Shown here: positions 46,943 through 56,061 of the stretch, in pieces
Position numbering within the stretch: position 1 is the stretch's first letter
Layout: each line of letters opens with the position of its first letter
DNA from: Psychrosphaera haliotis
Lineage (GTDB): Bacteria > Pseudomonadota > Gammaproteobacteria > Enterobacterales > Alteromonadaceae
Assembly (NCBI RefSeq): GCF_009728465.1
Contig: NZ_WOCD01000005.1
Location: forward strand, 496,001 to 560,000
Length of the DNA stretch: 64,000 nucleotides
Reading direction: 5' to 3'
Made by a program: the position numbers and the translations under genes
The notes under the pieces: generated by a model
The model's database searches: none
Seen by the model: only the letters and a program-made list of their open reading frames with translations
What the model was told of the DNA's origin: nothing

Positions 46943-48316
46943 ATGAATTATAATGCGACGTTAAAATTTGCTGTTGTTGCTTTACTTGTGGCATTGATTG
47001 GGCTTTCTTTTAAATCTATTCAAGCCTCACCTACACAGGCTAAACTAGGACAAAGTCAGTTTAGTGATATAAATCAAGCTACTGAATTGCTTGAGTCCTC
47101 TGACATTTCCGACGCGACAATACAGCATCAAACCTTAGTTTTAGGCTTAGGTTGTTTTTGGGGTGCCGAAAAACGCTTTGAAGCACTTCCTGGTGTTATT
47201 AATGTTTTATCTGGATATGCGGACGGGCGAGGATTAAAACCTACTTATCGCGAAATCACAAAATTAAAGCAGAAGTTTAATGACGATAATTTTGCTGAAG
47301 TTATCCGCGTTGAATATGATCAGAGTGTCATTGCCACGAGCACTTTAATTAAACTGTTTTATGAAATGCATGACCCTACTCAAAAAAATAGACAGGGAAA
47401 TGATGTTGGCACTCAGTATCGCTCAACTATTCTTTATAATTCTGAACAACAAGCTGACATTGCAACTCGTTTAACGAAAACCTTTCAGCAACGTTTAAAT
47501 GAAAAAGGTAAAGGTTTAATTCAAACCCAAATTAAACCATTGGATAAGTTTTACCCTGCTGAAGATTACCATCAAGATTATATTGCTAGAAACCCAAATG
47601 GCTACTGCCCTGATCACAGCACTGGCGTAACGTTTGAAGACTGGCCGCTGCTCGCAAAAAAGATGACTGAACCACCAACAAAAGTGGACAATATTGGCCT
47701 TCTTACGGGTAAACAAATTGTTGTCATCGATGCACCAAACTGCCCTTATTGCGAACGTTTTAAAGAGGACGTGACCAATGATTATGCTGGCGATATACCG
47801 TTGCACTTCCGTTTAGCGAGCCAATTAGATGGGTTAACGATTTCGTCGCCAACTTTTGGTACGCCAACCATTTTGTTTATTGAAGATGGTAAAGAGCGCT
47901 TAGGTCATATGGGTTATATGAGCAGCGACTCTTTTTATAAGGCGCTGGGGGCATTCAAACTTGGGGATACCGAGGCTTTTAAGGTGGCATTTGGTAAAGG
48001 CACCGATAACCGTTTTTGCAAAGCTTACGACAAATTTAAGAATACCCCACCAGGCGTTTTTATCGACAGTTTATCTGGTGCGCCGCTGTTTGATACCTCT
48101 GACCGATTTAATTCTGGTACGGGCTGGTTGTCTTTTCATAGTGCGATTGAAGATTCTGTGACTTACCATGAAGATAACTCTTTTGGCATGGAACGAACTG
48201 AAGTTAGAGCTAAGATTACCGGTATTCATTTAGGTCATGTTTTTAATGATGGTCCTAATGGTGGTAAACGATACTGTATCAATGCAACAGTTTTGGATTT
48301 TGTGCCTAGAACTTAG
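46943..48316 (+). CDS. MsrA-thioredoxin-like-MsrB fusion protein
   Basis: A 457-aa three-module methionine sulfoxide reductase with an N-terminal signal/anchor helix, so it acts outside the cytoplasm. MsrA occupies about residues 62-230 (catalytic Cys71 in GCFWG). A thioredoxin/glutaredoxin-like module follows at about 255-335 with redox pair Cys267-Pro-Tyr-Cys270. MsrB occupies about 345-457 (catalytic Cys445 in RYCIN, SGTGWLSF, HLGHVF). The two CxxC zinc pairs of many MsrB proteins are absent (SLSG and KITG instead). The order differs from Neisseria PilB (Trx-MsrA-MsrB). Confidence 0.9.
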   Translation: MNYNATLKFAVVALLVALIGLSFKSIQASPTQAKLGQSQFSDINQATELLESSDISDATIQHQTLVLGLGCFWGAEKRFEALPGVINVLSGYADGRGLKPTYREITKLKQKFNDDNFAEVIRVEYDQSVIATSTLIKLFYEMHDPTQKNRQGNDVGTQYRSTILYNSEQQADIATRLTKTFQQRLNEKGKGLIQTQIKPLDKFYPAEDYHQDYIARNPNGYCPDHSTGVTFEDWPLLAKKMTEPPTKVDNIGLLTGKQIVVIDAPNCPYCERFKEDVTNDYAGDIPLHFRLASQLDGLTISSPTFGTPTILFIEDGKERLGHMGYMSSDSFYKALGAFKLGDTEAFKVAFGKGTDNRFCKAYDKFKNTPPGVFIDSLSGAPLFDTSDRFNSGTGWLSFHSAIEDSVTYHEDNSFGMERTEVRAKITGIHLGHVFNDGPNGGKRYCINATVLDFVPRT

Positions 48317-48856
48317 TTAACAACCGTCGAGGATTGCGCCTATAACAGGTTCATTTCCTCGACTTGCTGCGCTGTAAGCGTAATAAACGTAGCAATTGTC
48401 CGCGGTACTTACGCCATTAGGCCAAATAACCATAGCGCTCGAAGAGCCAGCCACACTGACATCACCACCAATATTAAAGTCACTATCTACACAAAGATCA
48501 GCGTCGCCATCACAAATTCCGCCTGAGCTTTTGAGTTCAAAGTCACCCTCTAACATTTGTTGCCAAGCGGTTTCCCAACTGTGCTCTGGATACCCATAGT
48601 CTAACCTTACAACTTCGCCATTTGGTAACGTTAAGTCTTGGTTAAGGGCATTTGTTACACCTTGTACATGACCGTAAGATAAGGTCATAGACATAGAAGA
48701 CTTCATTGCACCCTGAATACCTTGCAGTATGGAAATACGCGCATCTGAAGATATACCTATCAGTTTAGGCCCTGCAGTTACGGCTAAAATACCTAAAATA
48801 ACAATGACTATTATAAGTTCGATTAACGTAAAACCTTGAGACTGACGATTTTTCAT
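48317..48856 (-). CDS. MSHA-type type IV pilin
   Basis: A 179-aa pilin with the short leader MKNRQSQG, the prepilin peptidase site G-FTLIELIIVIVILGILAV and conserved Glu5 of the mature protein. The globular domain contains two cysteine pairs, including a C-terminal ILDGC loop. Length and pattern are MshA-like. No pilus assembly genes are nearby, so it would depend on an apparatus encoded elsewhere. Its stop abuts that of the convergent msr gene with no base between. Confidence 0.88.
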   Translation of the reverse strand: MKNRQSQGFTLIELIIVIVILGILAVTAGPKLIGISSDARISILQGIQGAMKSSMSMTLSYGHVQGVTNALNQDLTLPNGEVVRLDYGYPEHSWETAWQQMLEGDFELKSSGGICDGDADLCVDSDFNIGGDVSVAGSSSAMVIWPNGVSTADNCYVYYAYSAASRGNEPVIGAILDGC

Positions 48857-48857
48857 T

Positions 48858-50144
48858 TTATTCCTTTATTTTACTAGAACGATTTAAGTAGAAATCCAGT
48901 AATACACTCACCAATGCAAATGCAGGTACGGTTATGGCCAACGACATTGCACCACTTGGAAAATAATAGCCAACAATAATCCCAACAATTGAAGTAACCG
49001 TAAATTGTAGGAACCCTAATACTGATGATGCTTTGCCTGCACATTCAGGGAACGGAGCTAGCGCCATACCTATAGAGCTTCCTAAACTAAAAGAGAAACC
49101 AAAACTGCCTATACTCAAAAATAGTAAATATTGAATTAATGACTCGGGGTTAGGTACTACAAAAAACATAGCTGACGAAATCCCCATTAGCAACAAACCT
49201 ATATTGCATGTTGTTCTTGCGGAAAGCAGGCCGATAAGTTTAGTTGCGCAAAACGCCGCAAACATAATTAAAAAAGCATTACTGCCAAAAACTAACGAAA
49301 ACTCCGTTGGCGTTAAGCCTAAGTTATCAATTAATAACACTGGTGACTTAACAACATACTGAACAATAAAAGCCATTGAGGCCATTGACGCGATTGCATT
49401 AGGCGTGAAATTAGCGTGAGACAATATATACCAAAAACTCTTATTTGACTCTGTCGAGCTTGATTCAGGAGGGATTGTATTGGCTTCCCTCACTGTATTT
49501 CCAATCGTTGATGACTTACCTGAATCCAAGCTTTGAAGCTTTACCGATTGGTTTGTTTCGCCCATTTTAAATTTAGTAAATACAAACGTCATTGCTCCTA
49601 AAACCACCAGCAATGCAAAACAATAACGCCAACCTAGCTGTACTGATATCAAACCACCTAATAAAGGTGCAAGTGCAGGGACAATACTTTGTGCGCCGTT
49701 CAAAATTGAGTATATTTTTGCGCTTTCATCTTCATCAAATAAATCACGTACAACCGCTAGCGCGGTCACAGCACAACCACAAGCACCAATGCCTTGAATA
49801 AGTCGACTGGCAATGAGTGTTTCGAGGTTAGTTGATATTGTTGCCAGTATTGATGCCAGTATATAAACAAATAACGAAACCAAAGCGATAGGCTTTCTTC
49901 CATACTTGTCTGACAACGCTCCTAAAAATAACTGCCCAACTCCCATACTTATTAAGTAAAAAAAGATGCCTAGTTGCACGTTATCAACAGAGGTATTTAG
50001 GTCGGTCGCGATTAACTGTACCGCTGGTAAATAAATATCCACAGGCAATAGGTTTAAGATCATAAACAGCATCATTAACCAAACAATGCCTTTTTTACCT
50101 AAATTACTATTATTTTTGACGATAGGGGAAAACGAATAGGACAA
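48858..50144 (-). CDS. Bcr/CflA-type MFS drug efflux transporter
   Basis: A 428-aa inner-membrane proton antiporter with 12 predicted helices, the DHA1 pattern LPVDIYLPAVQLIATDL and the loop motif GALSDKYGRKPIAL. Residues about 205-235 form a hydrophilic central loop. Its end is 1 bp from the pilin start region, so the pilin gene is directly downstream and may be cotranscribed. Substrates (for example bicyclomycin or chloramphenicol in relatives) cannot be told. Confidence 0.88.
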   Translation of the reverse strand: MSYSFSPIVKNNSNLGKKGIVWLMMLFMILNLLPVDIYLPAVQLIATDLNTSVDNVQLGIFFYLISMGVGQLFLGALSDKYGRKPIALVSLFVYILASILATISTNLETLIASRLIQGIGACGCAVTALAVVRDLFDEDESAKIYSILNGAQSIVPALAPLLGGLISVQLGWRYCFALLVVLGAMTFVFTKFKMGETNQSVKLQSLDSGKSSTIGNTVREANTIPPESSSTESNKSFWYILSHANFTPNAIASMASMAFIVQYVVKSPVLLIDNLGLTPTEFSLVFGSNAFLIMFAAFCATKLIGLLSARTTCNIGLLLMGISSAMFFVVPNPESLIQYLLFLSIGSFGFSFSLGSSIGMALAPFPECAGKASSVLGFLQFTVTSIVGIIVGYYFPSGAMSLAITVPAFALVSVLLDFYLNRSSKIKE

Positions 50145-50324
50145 CTAAACCTCCGGCGAATACATTCTAGATACGATGATTTTAGAATATTATAATCAGC
50201 CGCATTATAGGTAGGTTTTCTCGTTTTTCACAAGATGGGTGATTTGTTTTTAGTGAATTATTAACCTGAAAGAAGCGACTTAATAAAAGCCGCTTAATTA
50301 TCAAACTATTTCAAGACAGTCACT

Positions 50325-51725
50325 TTACCCTTTAGGTGACTGTGTATTTTGGGTTGCCTCTGCCAAACTGTTGAAGACTAGTTCAACACTAAGACCACCA
50401 GTAGGCTTATTACTTAATAATAAATAGCCAGAATGAGCCGTCATGGCTTTTTTCGCTATAGCTAAGCCTAAACCTGCCCCGCCACTATTTCTTTCTCTAG
50501 CGTCGCTATGACGATAAAACGGTTCTGAGATTTTTGACAACAAATGATCTGGGATTCCAAGTCCATCATCTTCAATAATGAGTTGAACCTTGTTGCCTTC
50601 AACTTTCGCCTCAAAAGTGATCTGACTTTTTGCATATCGAATACCATTTCTGAGAATATTCTCAATTGCACTAGATACGATTTTTCTGTCTACCCTTATG
50701 TTTAAGTTTGGCAATGCCTCGATATTAATTTTTTTACCTAATGACTCGGCTTCAAATTCGGCATCTTGTAATACAGGTATTAAAACGTCAGACAGTACAT
50801 ATTCTTGTAAATCTAAATGCTGTTGTTTTGTTTCTAAACGCGACAGCATCAAAACAGAGCCAATCATTTGGTCAAGCTGCTCGGCTTCTTTTTCGATTCT
50901 AGCTAGGTAACCCTCTCGTCTTTCTTCATTAGACTCTTTTGCCAAACCTACGGCGAGTGACAGCCTTGTAAGAGGTGAACGAAGCTCATGTGATATATCG
51001 GCAAGTAAACGTCGTTGCACACCCATGGATGCCTCTAACTGCTCAGCCATGCTATTAAAGTCTGCAGACAGTTCACCAAGTTCATCCTTGCCCACATATT
51101 TGTTGGGCACTCGGCTACTTAGCTCACCTTTACCAACTTTTTCAGCCGCATCTCTGAGCTCTCTAATTGGCCTTGCAATGCCACGAGTAAATAAGAAGCT
51201 CAAACCTAAAGAGACTAAAATAGGCACGGTAAACTTCAGCCAAATGGGCAACAAACTAAACTTAATAAGTAACGGTGGGTTACGTTTGGGCGTTACTTCG
51301 TATAAATGAAACACCTCATTGTTTATCTTTACTTTAATGGGGCCAATGGCGTGGTAGTTTTCTGTAAAAATATATTGCGGCGTTAAGTCATCAACTTCCG
51401 CTAATAAGTTCAAGTCAATACTTTCAGGAACCGGGCCACTCAATACCGACATCTCTGAGGTCGAGCCTTTTAAGAACAAGACTCTCTTTCTCGACGAACG
51501 ATGCAATAACCTCTGCAACTGCTTGCTAGTGGGTAAACTGTTAAAGCGCTTCTCAATAAATAATGCGTACTTTTCTATTCCTCTGATTTTTCTAGAATCC
51601 AATGGTTTAGATACCAAATCGGTAAAGCTCACTGAACTAATTAATAATAGAATAACAATGGTGATAGCTATTGAAGACCAAAACCATGCAAATACTTTGA
51701 ATAACAAACTGTTTAAACGCGCCAT
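50325..51725 (-). CDS. cpxA: CpxA-like sensor histidine kinase
   Basis: A 466-aa inner-membrane kinase with a TM helix (about 12-32), periplasmic sensor, second TM (about 158-175), HAMP (RPIRELRDAAEKVGKGELSSRVP), HisKA with the phospho-His in LLADISHELRSPLTRL, and HATPase (NILRNGIRYA, DDGLGIP, GAGLGLAI). It senses envelope stress in E. coli. It lies 16 bp after the regulator gene and opposite a cpxP-like gene, which supports the Cpx identity. Confidence 0.9.
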   Translation of the reverse strand: MARLNSLLFKVFAWFWSSIAITIVILLLISSVSFTDLVSKPLDSRKIRGIEKYALFIEKRFNSLPTSKQLQRLLHRSSRKRVLFLKGSTSEMSVLSGPVPESIDLNLLAEVDDLTPQYIFTENYHAIGPIKVKINNEVFHLYEVTPKRNPPLLIKFSLLPIWLKFTVPILVSLGLSFLFTRGIARPIRELRDAAEKVGKGELSSRVPNKYVGKDELGELSADFNSMAEQLEASMGVQRRLLADISHELRSPLTRLSLAVGLAKESNEERREGYLARIEKEAEQLDQMIGSVLMLSRLETKQQHLDLQEYVLSDVLIPVLQDAEFEAESLGKKINIEALPNLNIRVDRKIVSSAIENILRNGIRYAKSQITFEAKVEGNKVQLIIEDDGLGIPDHLLSKISEPFYRHSDARERNSGGAGLGLAIAKKAMTAHSGYLLLSNKPTGGLSVELVFNSLAEATQNTQSPKG

Positions 51726-51741
51726 AAACTACCTCCAGCCA

Positions 51742-52434
51742 CTACTTACCGCCAACCATTATGTAACCAGAACCTCTTATTGTATGAATCCGCTCATGAT
51801 TTGAGTACTGGGCAATCTTTTTACGCAAGTTGCTTACGTGCATATCAATGGATCTGTCATAAGCCGCCAAACGTCTACCTAACACCTCTTGGCTTATGGT
51901 TTCCTTGCTTACGATGCTGAGTGGATCTTTAAGCAGTAAAATAAGAATCTCGAATTCAGTACCGGTTAGTGTAATGGCCTGCTGGTTAATTTTTGCACTT
52001 CTTGATTGAATACATAACTCAATATCTTCAAAAGTAATTGTATGCCCATTTTGGGGTTGAGTGAGCAAATCAACTCGACGAACCATCGCTTTTACGCGAG
52101 CTAGCAACTCTCTATGATTAAACGGTTTAGCTATATAGTCGTCCGCTCCCACTTCTAAACCATAGATCCGATCGTAGTCTTCGCCTTTAGCTGTCAACAT
52201 GATTACCGGCGTTGCTTTGGCCTGTCTCAGTTTTTGTAAAACTTCAAACCCATTTAAGCTTGGTAACATAACGTCGAGTAATATTAGGTCGTAATCATCT
52301 TTTATCGCCGCCTCTAAGCCCTGTTGCCCATCATGTAGCGCCATTACATCAAAGTCATTAGACATTAAGTATTCGGACAATAATTGCGTAAGTTCAGTGT
52401 CATCATCGATGATTAAAATAGATTTTTTTGCCAC
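51742..52434 (-). CDS. cpxR: CpxR-like OmpR-family response regulator
   Basis: A 230-aa regulator: receiver domain with acidic pocket (IIDDDTEL) and phospho-acceptor Asp in DLILLDVMLPSLNG, Lys in YIAKPF, then the winged-helix DNA-binding domain (TLTGTEFEILILLL to RGSGYIM). It is the first gene of the cpxRA operon, divergent from cpxP with CpxR-like boxes in between, so autoregulation is likely. Confidence 0.93.
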   Translation of the reverse strand: MAKKSILIIDDDTELTQLLSEYLMSNDFDVMALHDGQQGLEAAIKDDYDLILLDVMLPSLNGFEVLQKLRQAKATPVIMLTAKGEDYDRIYGLEVGADDYIAKPFNHRELLARVKAMVRRVDLLTQPQNGHTITFEDIELCIQSRSAKINQQAITLTGTEFEILILLLKDPLSIVSKETISQEVLGRRLAAYDRSIDMHVSNLRKKIAQYSNHERIHTIRGSGYIMVGGK

Positions 52435-52499
52435 GATAGTTTCTCAGCTATTAAGGTAGAAATGCCATTTTAAGCAAAAAACAGCAATGAACGTTAATC

Positions 52500-52535
52500 T
52501 TTACATTACTTTGCACTCCCTTGGCATTACTTTGC
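52500..52535. promoter_or_regulatory. Two CpxR-like boxes between cpxR and cpxP
   Basis: TTTAC-ATTAC-TTTGC (52500-52514) matches the reverse complement of the CpxR consensus GTAAA-N5-GTAAA with one mismatch. TTGGC-ATTAC-TTTGC (52521-52535) is a weaker copy exactly 21 bp on, about two helical turns. A 12-nt direct repeat CATTACTTTGCA links them. Confidence 0.7.
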
Positions 52536-52581
52536 ATTGCAGGGTTTAGTATTAATATCAACTTAACAAAGCGAGGTGCTT

Positions 52582-53061
52582 ATGAATACTAAATTACTTT
52601 TATCATTGTCTGCGGTAGTGGCGTTAGTAGCCGTTTCTGCAACCCAGCCAGCTCACGCTGAAGGCAAACATAAAGAACGTAAAGCTCATATGGAAAAGCG
52701 AGGCCCAATGCTTTTATCTGAGCGCGTGGCAGAAAAGCTTGATTTGACTGAAGCTCAACAGAACCAAATAAAGCAAATTTTTGAACAGGCTAAATCGGAA
52801 ACAAAAGCTGATAAAGAGAGTCTTAAGTCACTAAAAAAACAGTGGCGTACATTGTCTAAAGCAGATGCGCTAGACGAGCAATCATTGTTAGATGTAGCGA
52901 ACCAACAAGCGGCTCTTAAAGCTAAATTGCAAGTAAAACGCCTTCAAACTGAAAAAGCCGTTCAGTTAGTTCTAAATGAAGAGCAGCAAGAAAAGATTGC
53001 TAAATGGAAAAAGAAAAAACAACGCAAAGCTCGTCATCACGGTGGTAAAGATCGAGCGTAA
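52582..53061 (+). CDS. cpxP: CpxP/Spy-like periplasmic stress protein
   Basis: A 159-aa periplasmic helical protein with signal peptide (cut near AHA-EGK). Two LTxxQ-type motifs (DLTEAQQNQIKQIF and VLNEEQQEKIAKW) define the CpxP/Spy family, and the C-terminus is Lys/Arg/His-rich. ATG 52582 has GAGG ahead; the frame opens at GTG 52576. Divergent from cpxRA, it probably inhibits CpxA and binds misfolded protein or metal. Spy or a zinc-responsive ZraP-like role are alternatives. Confidence 0.85.
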   Translation: MNTKLLLSLSAVVALVAVSATQPAHAEGKHKERKAHMEKRGPMLLSERVAEKLDLTEAQQNQIKQIFEQAKSETKADKESLKSLKKQWRTLSKADALDEQSLLDVANQQAALKAKLQVKRLQTEKAVQLVLNEEQQEKIAKWKKKKQRKARHHGGKDRA

Positions 53062-53070
53062 GAAGTTAAC

Positions 53071-53106
53071 TTCAGTTTCCGTTATAACTTAAAGCTGGAA
53101 ACTGAA
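53071..53106. other. Perfect hairpin after cpxP
   Basis: Arms TTCAGTTTCC (53071-53080) and GGAAACTGAA (53097-53106), 10 bp with no mismatch, 10 bp after the cpxP stop. Several Cpx-regulated genes carry small RNAs in their 3' regions in enterics (CpxQ), so this stem plus the following terminator is a possible 3'-derived RNA; not demonstrated. Confidence 0.5.
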
Positions 53107-53117
53107 TCACTTAATGA

Positions 53118-53152
53118 AGCAGCCAAGTGGGCAGTACCCGTGGCTGCTTTTT
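53118..53152 (+). terminator. Rho-independent terminator of cpxP
   Basis: AGCAGCCA (53118-53125) pairs with TGGCTGCT (53141-53148) with an inner GGG/CCC, then T run to 53152. Confidence 0.88.
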
Positions 53153-53287
53153 CATATTCGGATAATTGATAACAATTTAACTATAGTAAAAGAATCTAAA
53201 AGTACATTTTGTTACAGTGAAAATATTGCGTCTACTTGTAAGTTAGCCCTAAAATAAAGCAAAAACAACTACATGGACGACTAATAA

Positions 53288-53830
53288 ATGCTTAATAAAA
53301 ATCTTCTAACGCTAGCGTTATTTTCAAGCCTTTCCTACACAGCGCAAGCTAAGCAAGATGATTGGAACTTTACTTTAGGTTCTGGCTATCCATATTTTGC
53401 AACCGTTGGAACAAATTATAAATTGGACGATTCATCAAACATTTTTGTAAATTATAAAATTGGCTTAGATGATGGTTTTTCTATTGGATATGAAAAAGCA
53501 TTAGAAAATCCGCGTCACTCAGTAGGCGGATATATTGGCGCTGTTGGTATTAAGGATAATAAATGCGAAAACATAGATACCACTGCCAATAACAAAAATG
53601 ATGATTTTGGCACTATCATTGGTGGTGCATTTTCAGACGCATTGGGTTGCGCAATCTCAGCTGCACTCGGAGATGAAACAACGCAAGGCGCAGCGTTATT
53701 TTACGGTTATAGTTTTAATGGCTTGAATCAATCAGGTTGGAAACTTAGGTTTGAAGCTGGTTACGGAGAGAACAAAAACCGAGAAGATAATGTAGGTCAT
53801 CTAAACTTCTCGGCTCGTTATCAATTCTAA
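53288..53830 (+). CDS. Predicted outer-membrane beta-barrel protein
   Basis: A 180-aa protein with a signal peptide (cut near AQA-KQD), alternating aromatic strands (YPYFATVGTNYKL, IFVNYKIGL, SIGYEKAL) and a C-terminal LNFSARYQF typical of small outer-membrane barrels. Two cysteines near the middle (NKCEN and LGCAI) could form a disulfide. No family recognised. It stands alone. Confidence 0.65.
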   Translation: MLNKNLLTLALFSSLSYTAQAKQDDWNFTLGSGYPYFATVGTNYKLDDSSNIFVNYKIGLDDGFSIGYEKALENPRHSVGGYIGAVGIKDNKCENIDTTANNKNDDFGTIIGGAFSDALGCAISAALGDETTQGAALFYGYSFNGLNQSGWKLRFEAGYGENKNREDNVGHLNFSARYQF

Positions 53831-53962
53831 GAAGACCGAAGTAAACTTATTGTCTAGCTTACCGCCCTTCTCTAAAAAGCAGGCTATCCTTACTATTAAT
53901 CTATTTCATTATTAAATACGTAACGTACCAAGTAACGTCTAAAAATTAACAAGGAATATATA

Positions 53963-54964
53963 ATGGCTAAAGCTTATGCGGCAAAAGAAGCGGGCGGAAG
54001 TTTGTCTCTCATCGACATCGATTTAGGTAGTTTGGATACTAATGAAGTACTCATCGATGTTGAATATTGTGGAATTTGTCACTCAGATTTATCAATGTTA
54101 AATAATGAATGGGGGATGTCTAGTTACCCTTTAGTAGCAGGCCACGAAGTAGTCGGCAAGATAAATGCTGTCGGAAGCAGTGTAAAAACACTAAAAGTAG
54201 GCCAAACCGTTGGGTTAGGTTGGCATTCTGACTACTGCCAAGCTTGCAGCAGTTGCGGTACGGGTGATGAGAATTTGTGTGATCACGCACAACCAACAAT
54301 TATTGGCAGACATGGTGGTTTTGCAGAGCAAGTAAAGGCAAATGAAGCATCTGTTGTTGCACTGCCCGACGGGATGGATACAAAGTCTGCCGGTCCCTTA
54401 TTTTGCGGCGGTATCACTGTATTTAACCCAATGGTTCAGTTTGATATAAAGCCAACAGATAAAGTTGCCGTTATTGGAATTGGTGGACTTGGCCATATTG
54501 CGTTGCAATTTTTAAATGCTTGGGGTTGTGAAGTTACTGCTTTTACATCGAGTGAGAGTAAAACTGAAGAAGCCAAGTCTTTAGGTGCGCACCACACTAT
54601 TAACTCTCGGAGTGAAGCTGATATAGAAAAAGCAGCTGGCTCTTTTGATTACATTCTTTCAACGGTAAATGTAAAGCTGGATTGGAACTTGTATATTTCT
54701 ACCTTAAAGCCAAAAGGCAGACTTCACTTTGTAGGGGCAACACTTGAGCCTCTTGATATTGGCGTATTTGGTTTAATGGCGAAGCAACGTTCCATTTCAT
54801 CATCGCCTGTTGGAAGCCCCTCTACAATCAAAGCAATGTTAGAATTCGCGCATCAACATAACATCAAACCTCAAGTTGAAATGTTTAAATTTGATGATAT
54901 TAATAACGCGATTGCGCACGTAGAAAGTGGTAAAGCTCGTTATCGAGTTGTATTAGAAAAATAG
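53963..54964 (+). CDS. Zinc-dependent alcohol dehydrogenase family protein
   Basis: A 333-aa medium-chain dehydrogenase. Catalytic zinc ligands are Cys in YCGICHSD and the His in AGHEVVGK; the structural zinc cysteines lie in CQACSSCGTGDENLC. The Rossmann motif is GIGGLGHIALQFL, and TSSESK after it suggests NADP preference as in YahK/cinnamyl-alcohol types (inference). AAGGA lies upstream of the ATG. Alone, followed by a hairpin. Confidence 0.9.
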   Translation: MAKAYAAKEAGGSLSLIDIDLGSLDTNEVLIDVEYCGICHSDLSMLNNEWGMSSYPLVAGHEVVGKINAVGSSVKTLKVGQTVGLGWHSDYCQACSSCGTGDENLCDHAQPTIIGRHGGFAEQVKANEASVVALPDGMDTKSAGPLFCGGITVFNPMVQFDIKPTDKVAVIGIGGLGHIALQFLNAWGCEVTAFTSSESKTEEAKSLGAHHTINSRSEADIEKAAGSFDYILSTVNVKLDWNLYISTLKPKGRLHFVGATLEPLDIGVFGLMAKQRSISSSPVGSPSTIKAMLEFAHQHNIKPQVEMFKFDDINNAIAHVESGKARYRVVLEK

Positions 54965-54996
54965 CAAGCTTAATACGTTAAAAAAGTAAGCTTGCT
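54963..54996. terminator. Hairpin after the dehydrogenase gene
   Basis: Perfect 10-bp arms AGCAAGCTTA (54963-54972) and TAAGCTTGCT (54987-54996). The stem overlaps the stop codon end; no clear T-run, so a weak terminator on the plus strand. Confidence 0.55.
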
Positions 54997-55045
54997 AAAA
55001 GAGTCTAACAAATACTAAAGATGGTTAATCGTTAACTGATTTTGG

Positions 55046-55840
55046 TTAACCACAGTTTGGCTTTTGAGTACTTACTTTATACATTGGCTGAGTCACTTTT
55101 AGGTGCTCAGTCAGTTTTTTAATGCGAGTTTCGTTTGATGGGTGAGTAGACAAAAACTCTGGTGGAGCACCACTACTCGCCTTCGCCATATTGTGCCACA
55201 AATCAACCGCCGCTTTAGGTTTAAAACCTGACTTTGCCATTAGCTCTTGACCAATAATGTCAGCTTCTTTTTCATGTGTTCGACCATAAGGCATGAGCAC
55301 ACCGTATTGAACACCTACACCTAATCCAGCCATTACTAAACCTTGAGTTTGTTCATCTTGTCCTGACAATAAAACCCCTGAAATTTGTAAAGCACCTTGT
55401 GCTACCGAATTAGAAGACAGCCTTTCATTTGAATGATTTGCAATAACATGCCCAACTTCGTGTCCCATTATTGCTGCAAGTTGATCTTGATTTTCAGTCA
55501 CTTTGAGTATGCCGGTATACACGCCAATTTTGCCGCCTGGCAACGCAAAGGCATTAATTTGATCTGATTCAAATAAAACCACTTCCCAGCTGCCATCGTG
55601 AGCTTCTTTACTTACATTTGGCGTTATTTGATCAGCAACACACTGAACATAGGCAGTAAGCTTTTTATCTGAGCTTATTGGAATGTCCTTTTTCATTTGT
55701 TCAAATGACTCTGAACCCATTGCTGACATTTTATCGCCTGAGAACATGGTAATTTGATTACGACCAGTTGGAGAAGTACTGCAGGCGGATAGACACAACG
55801 CAATACAAACACCAGATAATAGTTTTAACTTGAACTTCAT
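55046..55840 (-). CDS. M48-family metallopeptidase lipoprotein (LoiP/YcaL-like)
   Basis: A 264-aa envelope protease. Lipobox CLSAC (Cys20) follows the signal sequence. The zinc motif HEVGH is at residues 127-131 and the third ligand Glu in HEKEADIIGQELM is about 60 residues later. Such proteases degrade damaged outer-membrane or periplasmic proteins and belong with the envelope-stress theme of the nearby Cpx genes. Alone, divergent from the solenoid gene. Confidence 0.9.
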   Translation of the reverse strand: MKFKLKLLSGVCIALCLSACSTSPTGRNQITMFSGDKMSAMGSESFEQMKKDIPISSDKKLTAYVQCVADQITPNVSKEAHDGSWEVVLFESDQINAFALPGGKIGVYTGILKVTENQDQLAAIMGHEVGHVIANHSNERLSSNSVAQGALQISGVLLSGQDEQTQGLVMAGLGVGVQYGVLMPYGRTHEKEADIIGQELMAKSGFKPKAAVDLWHNMAKASSGAPPEFLSTHPSNETRIKKLTEHLKVTQPMYKVSTQKPNCG

Positions 55841-56061
55841 TAAATAGAGGCCTTTTAAATGATTTAAATTAACTATAATAAAGATTACACGGATTGTTGA
55901 GCAAATTCCCTAACAAATAGCTAATTAAGCCACGTCATCAATTTAAGGAACAGTTATAAAGTTCATTAATCATTGATTTTTATACACTTTTATATTTTCG
56001 CAAGCTTGCCTATATTTTGCTTATTAAAAACAAACTATAAAGTATTTAAAAGGATTAAATT

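Noticed and set aside
52576-52581. GTG start for cpxP
   Set aside because: ATG 52582 is better spaced from GAGG and gives a proper signal peptide.
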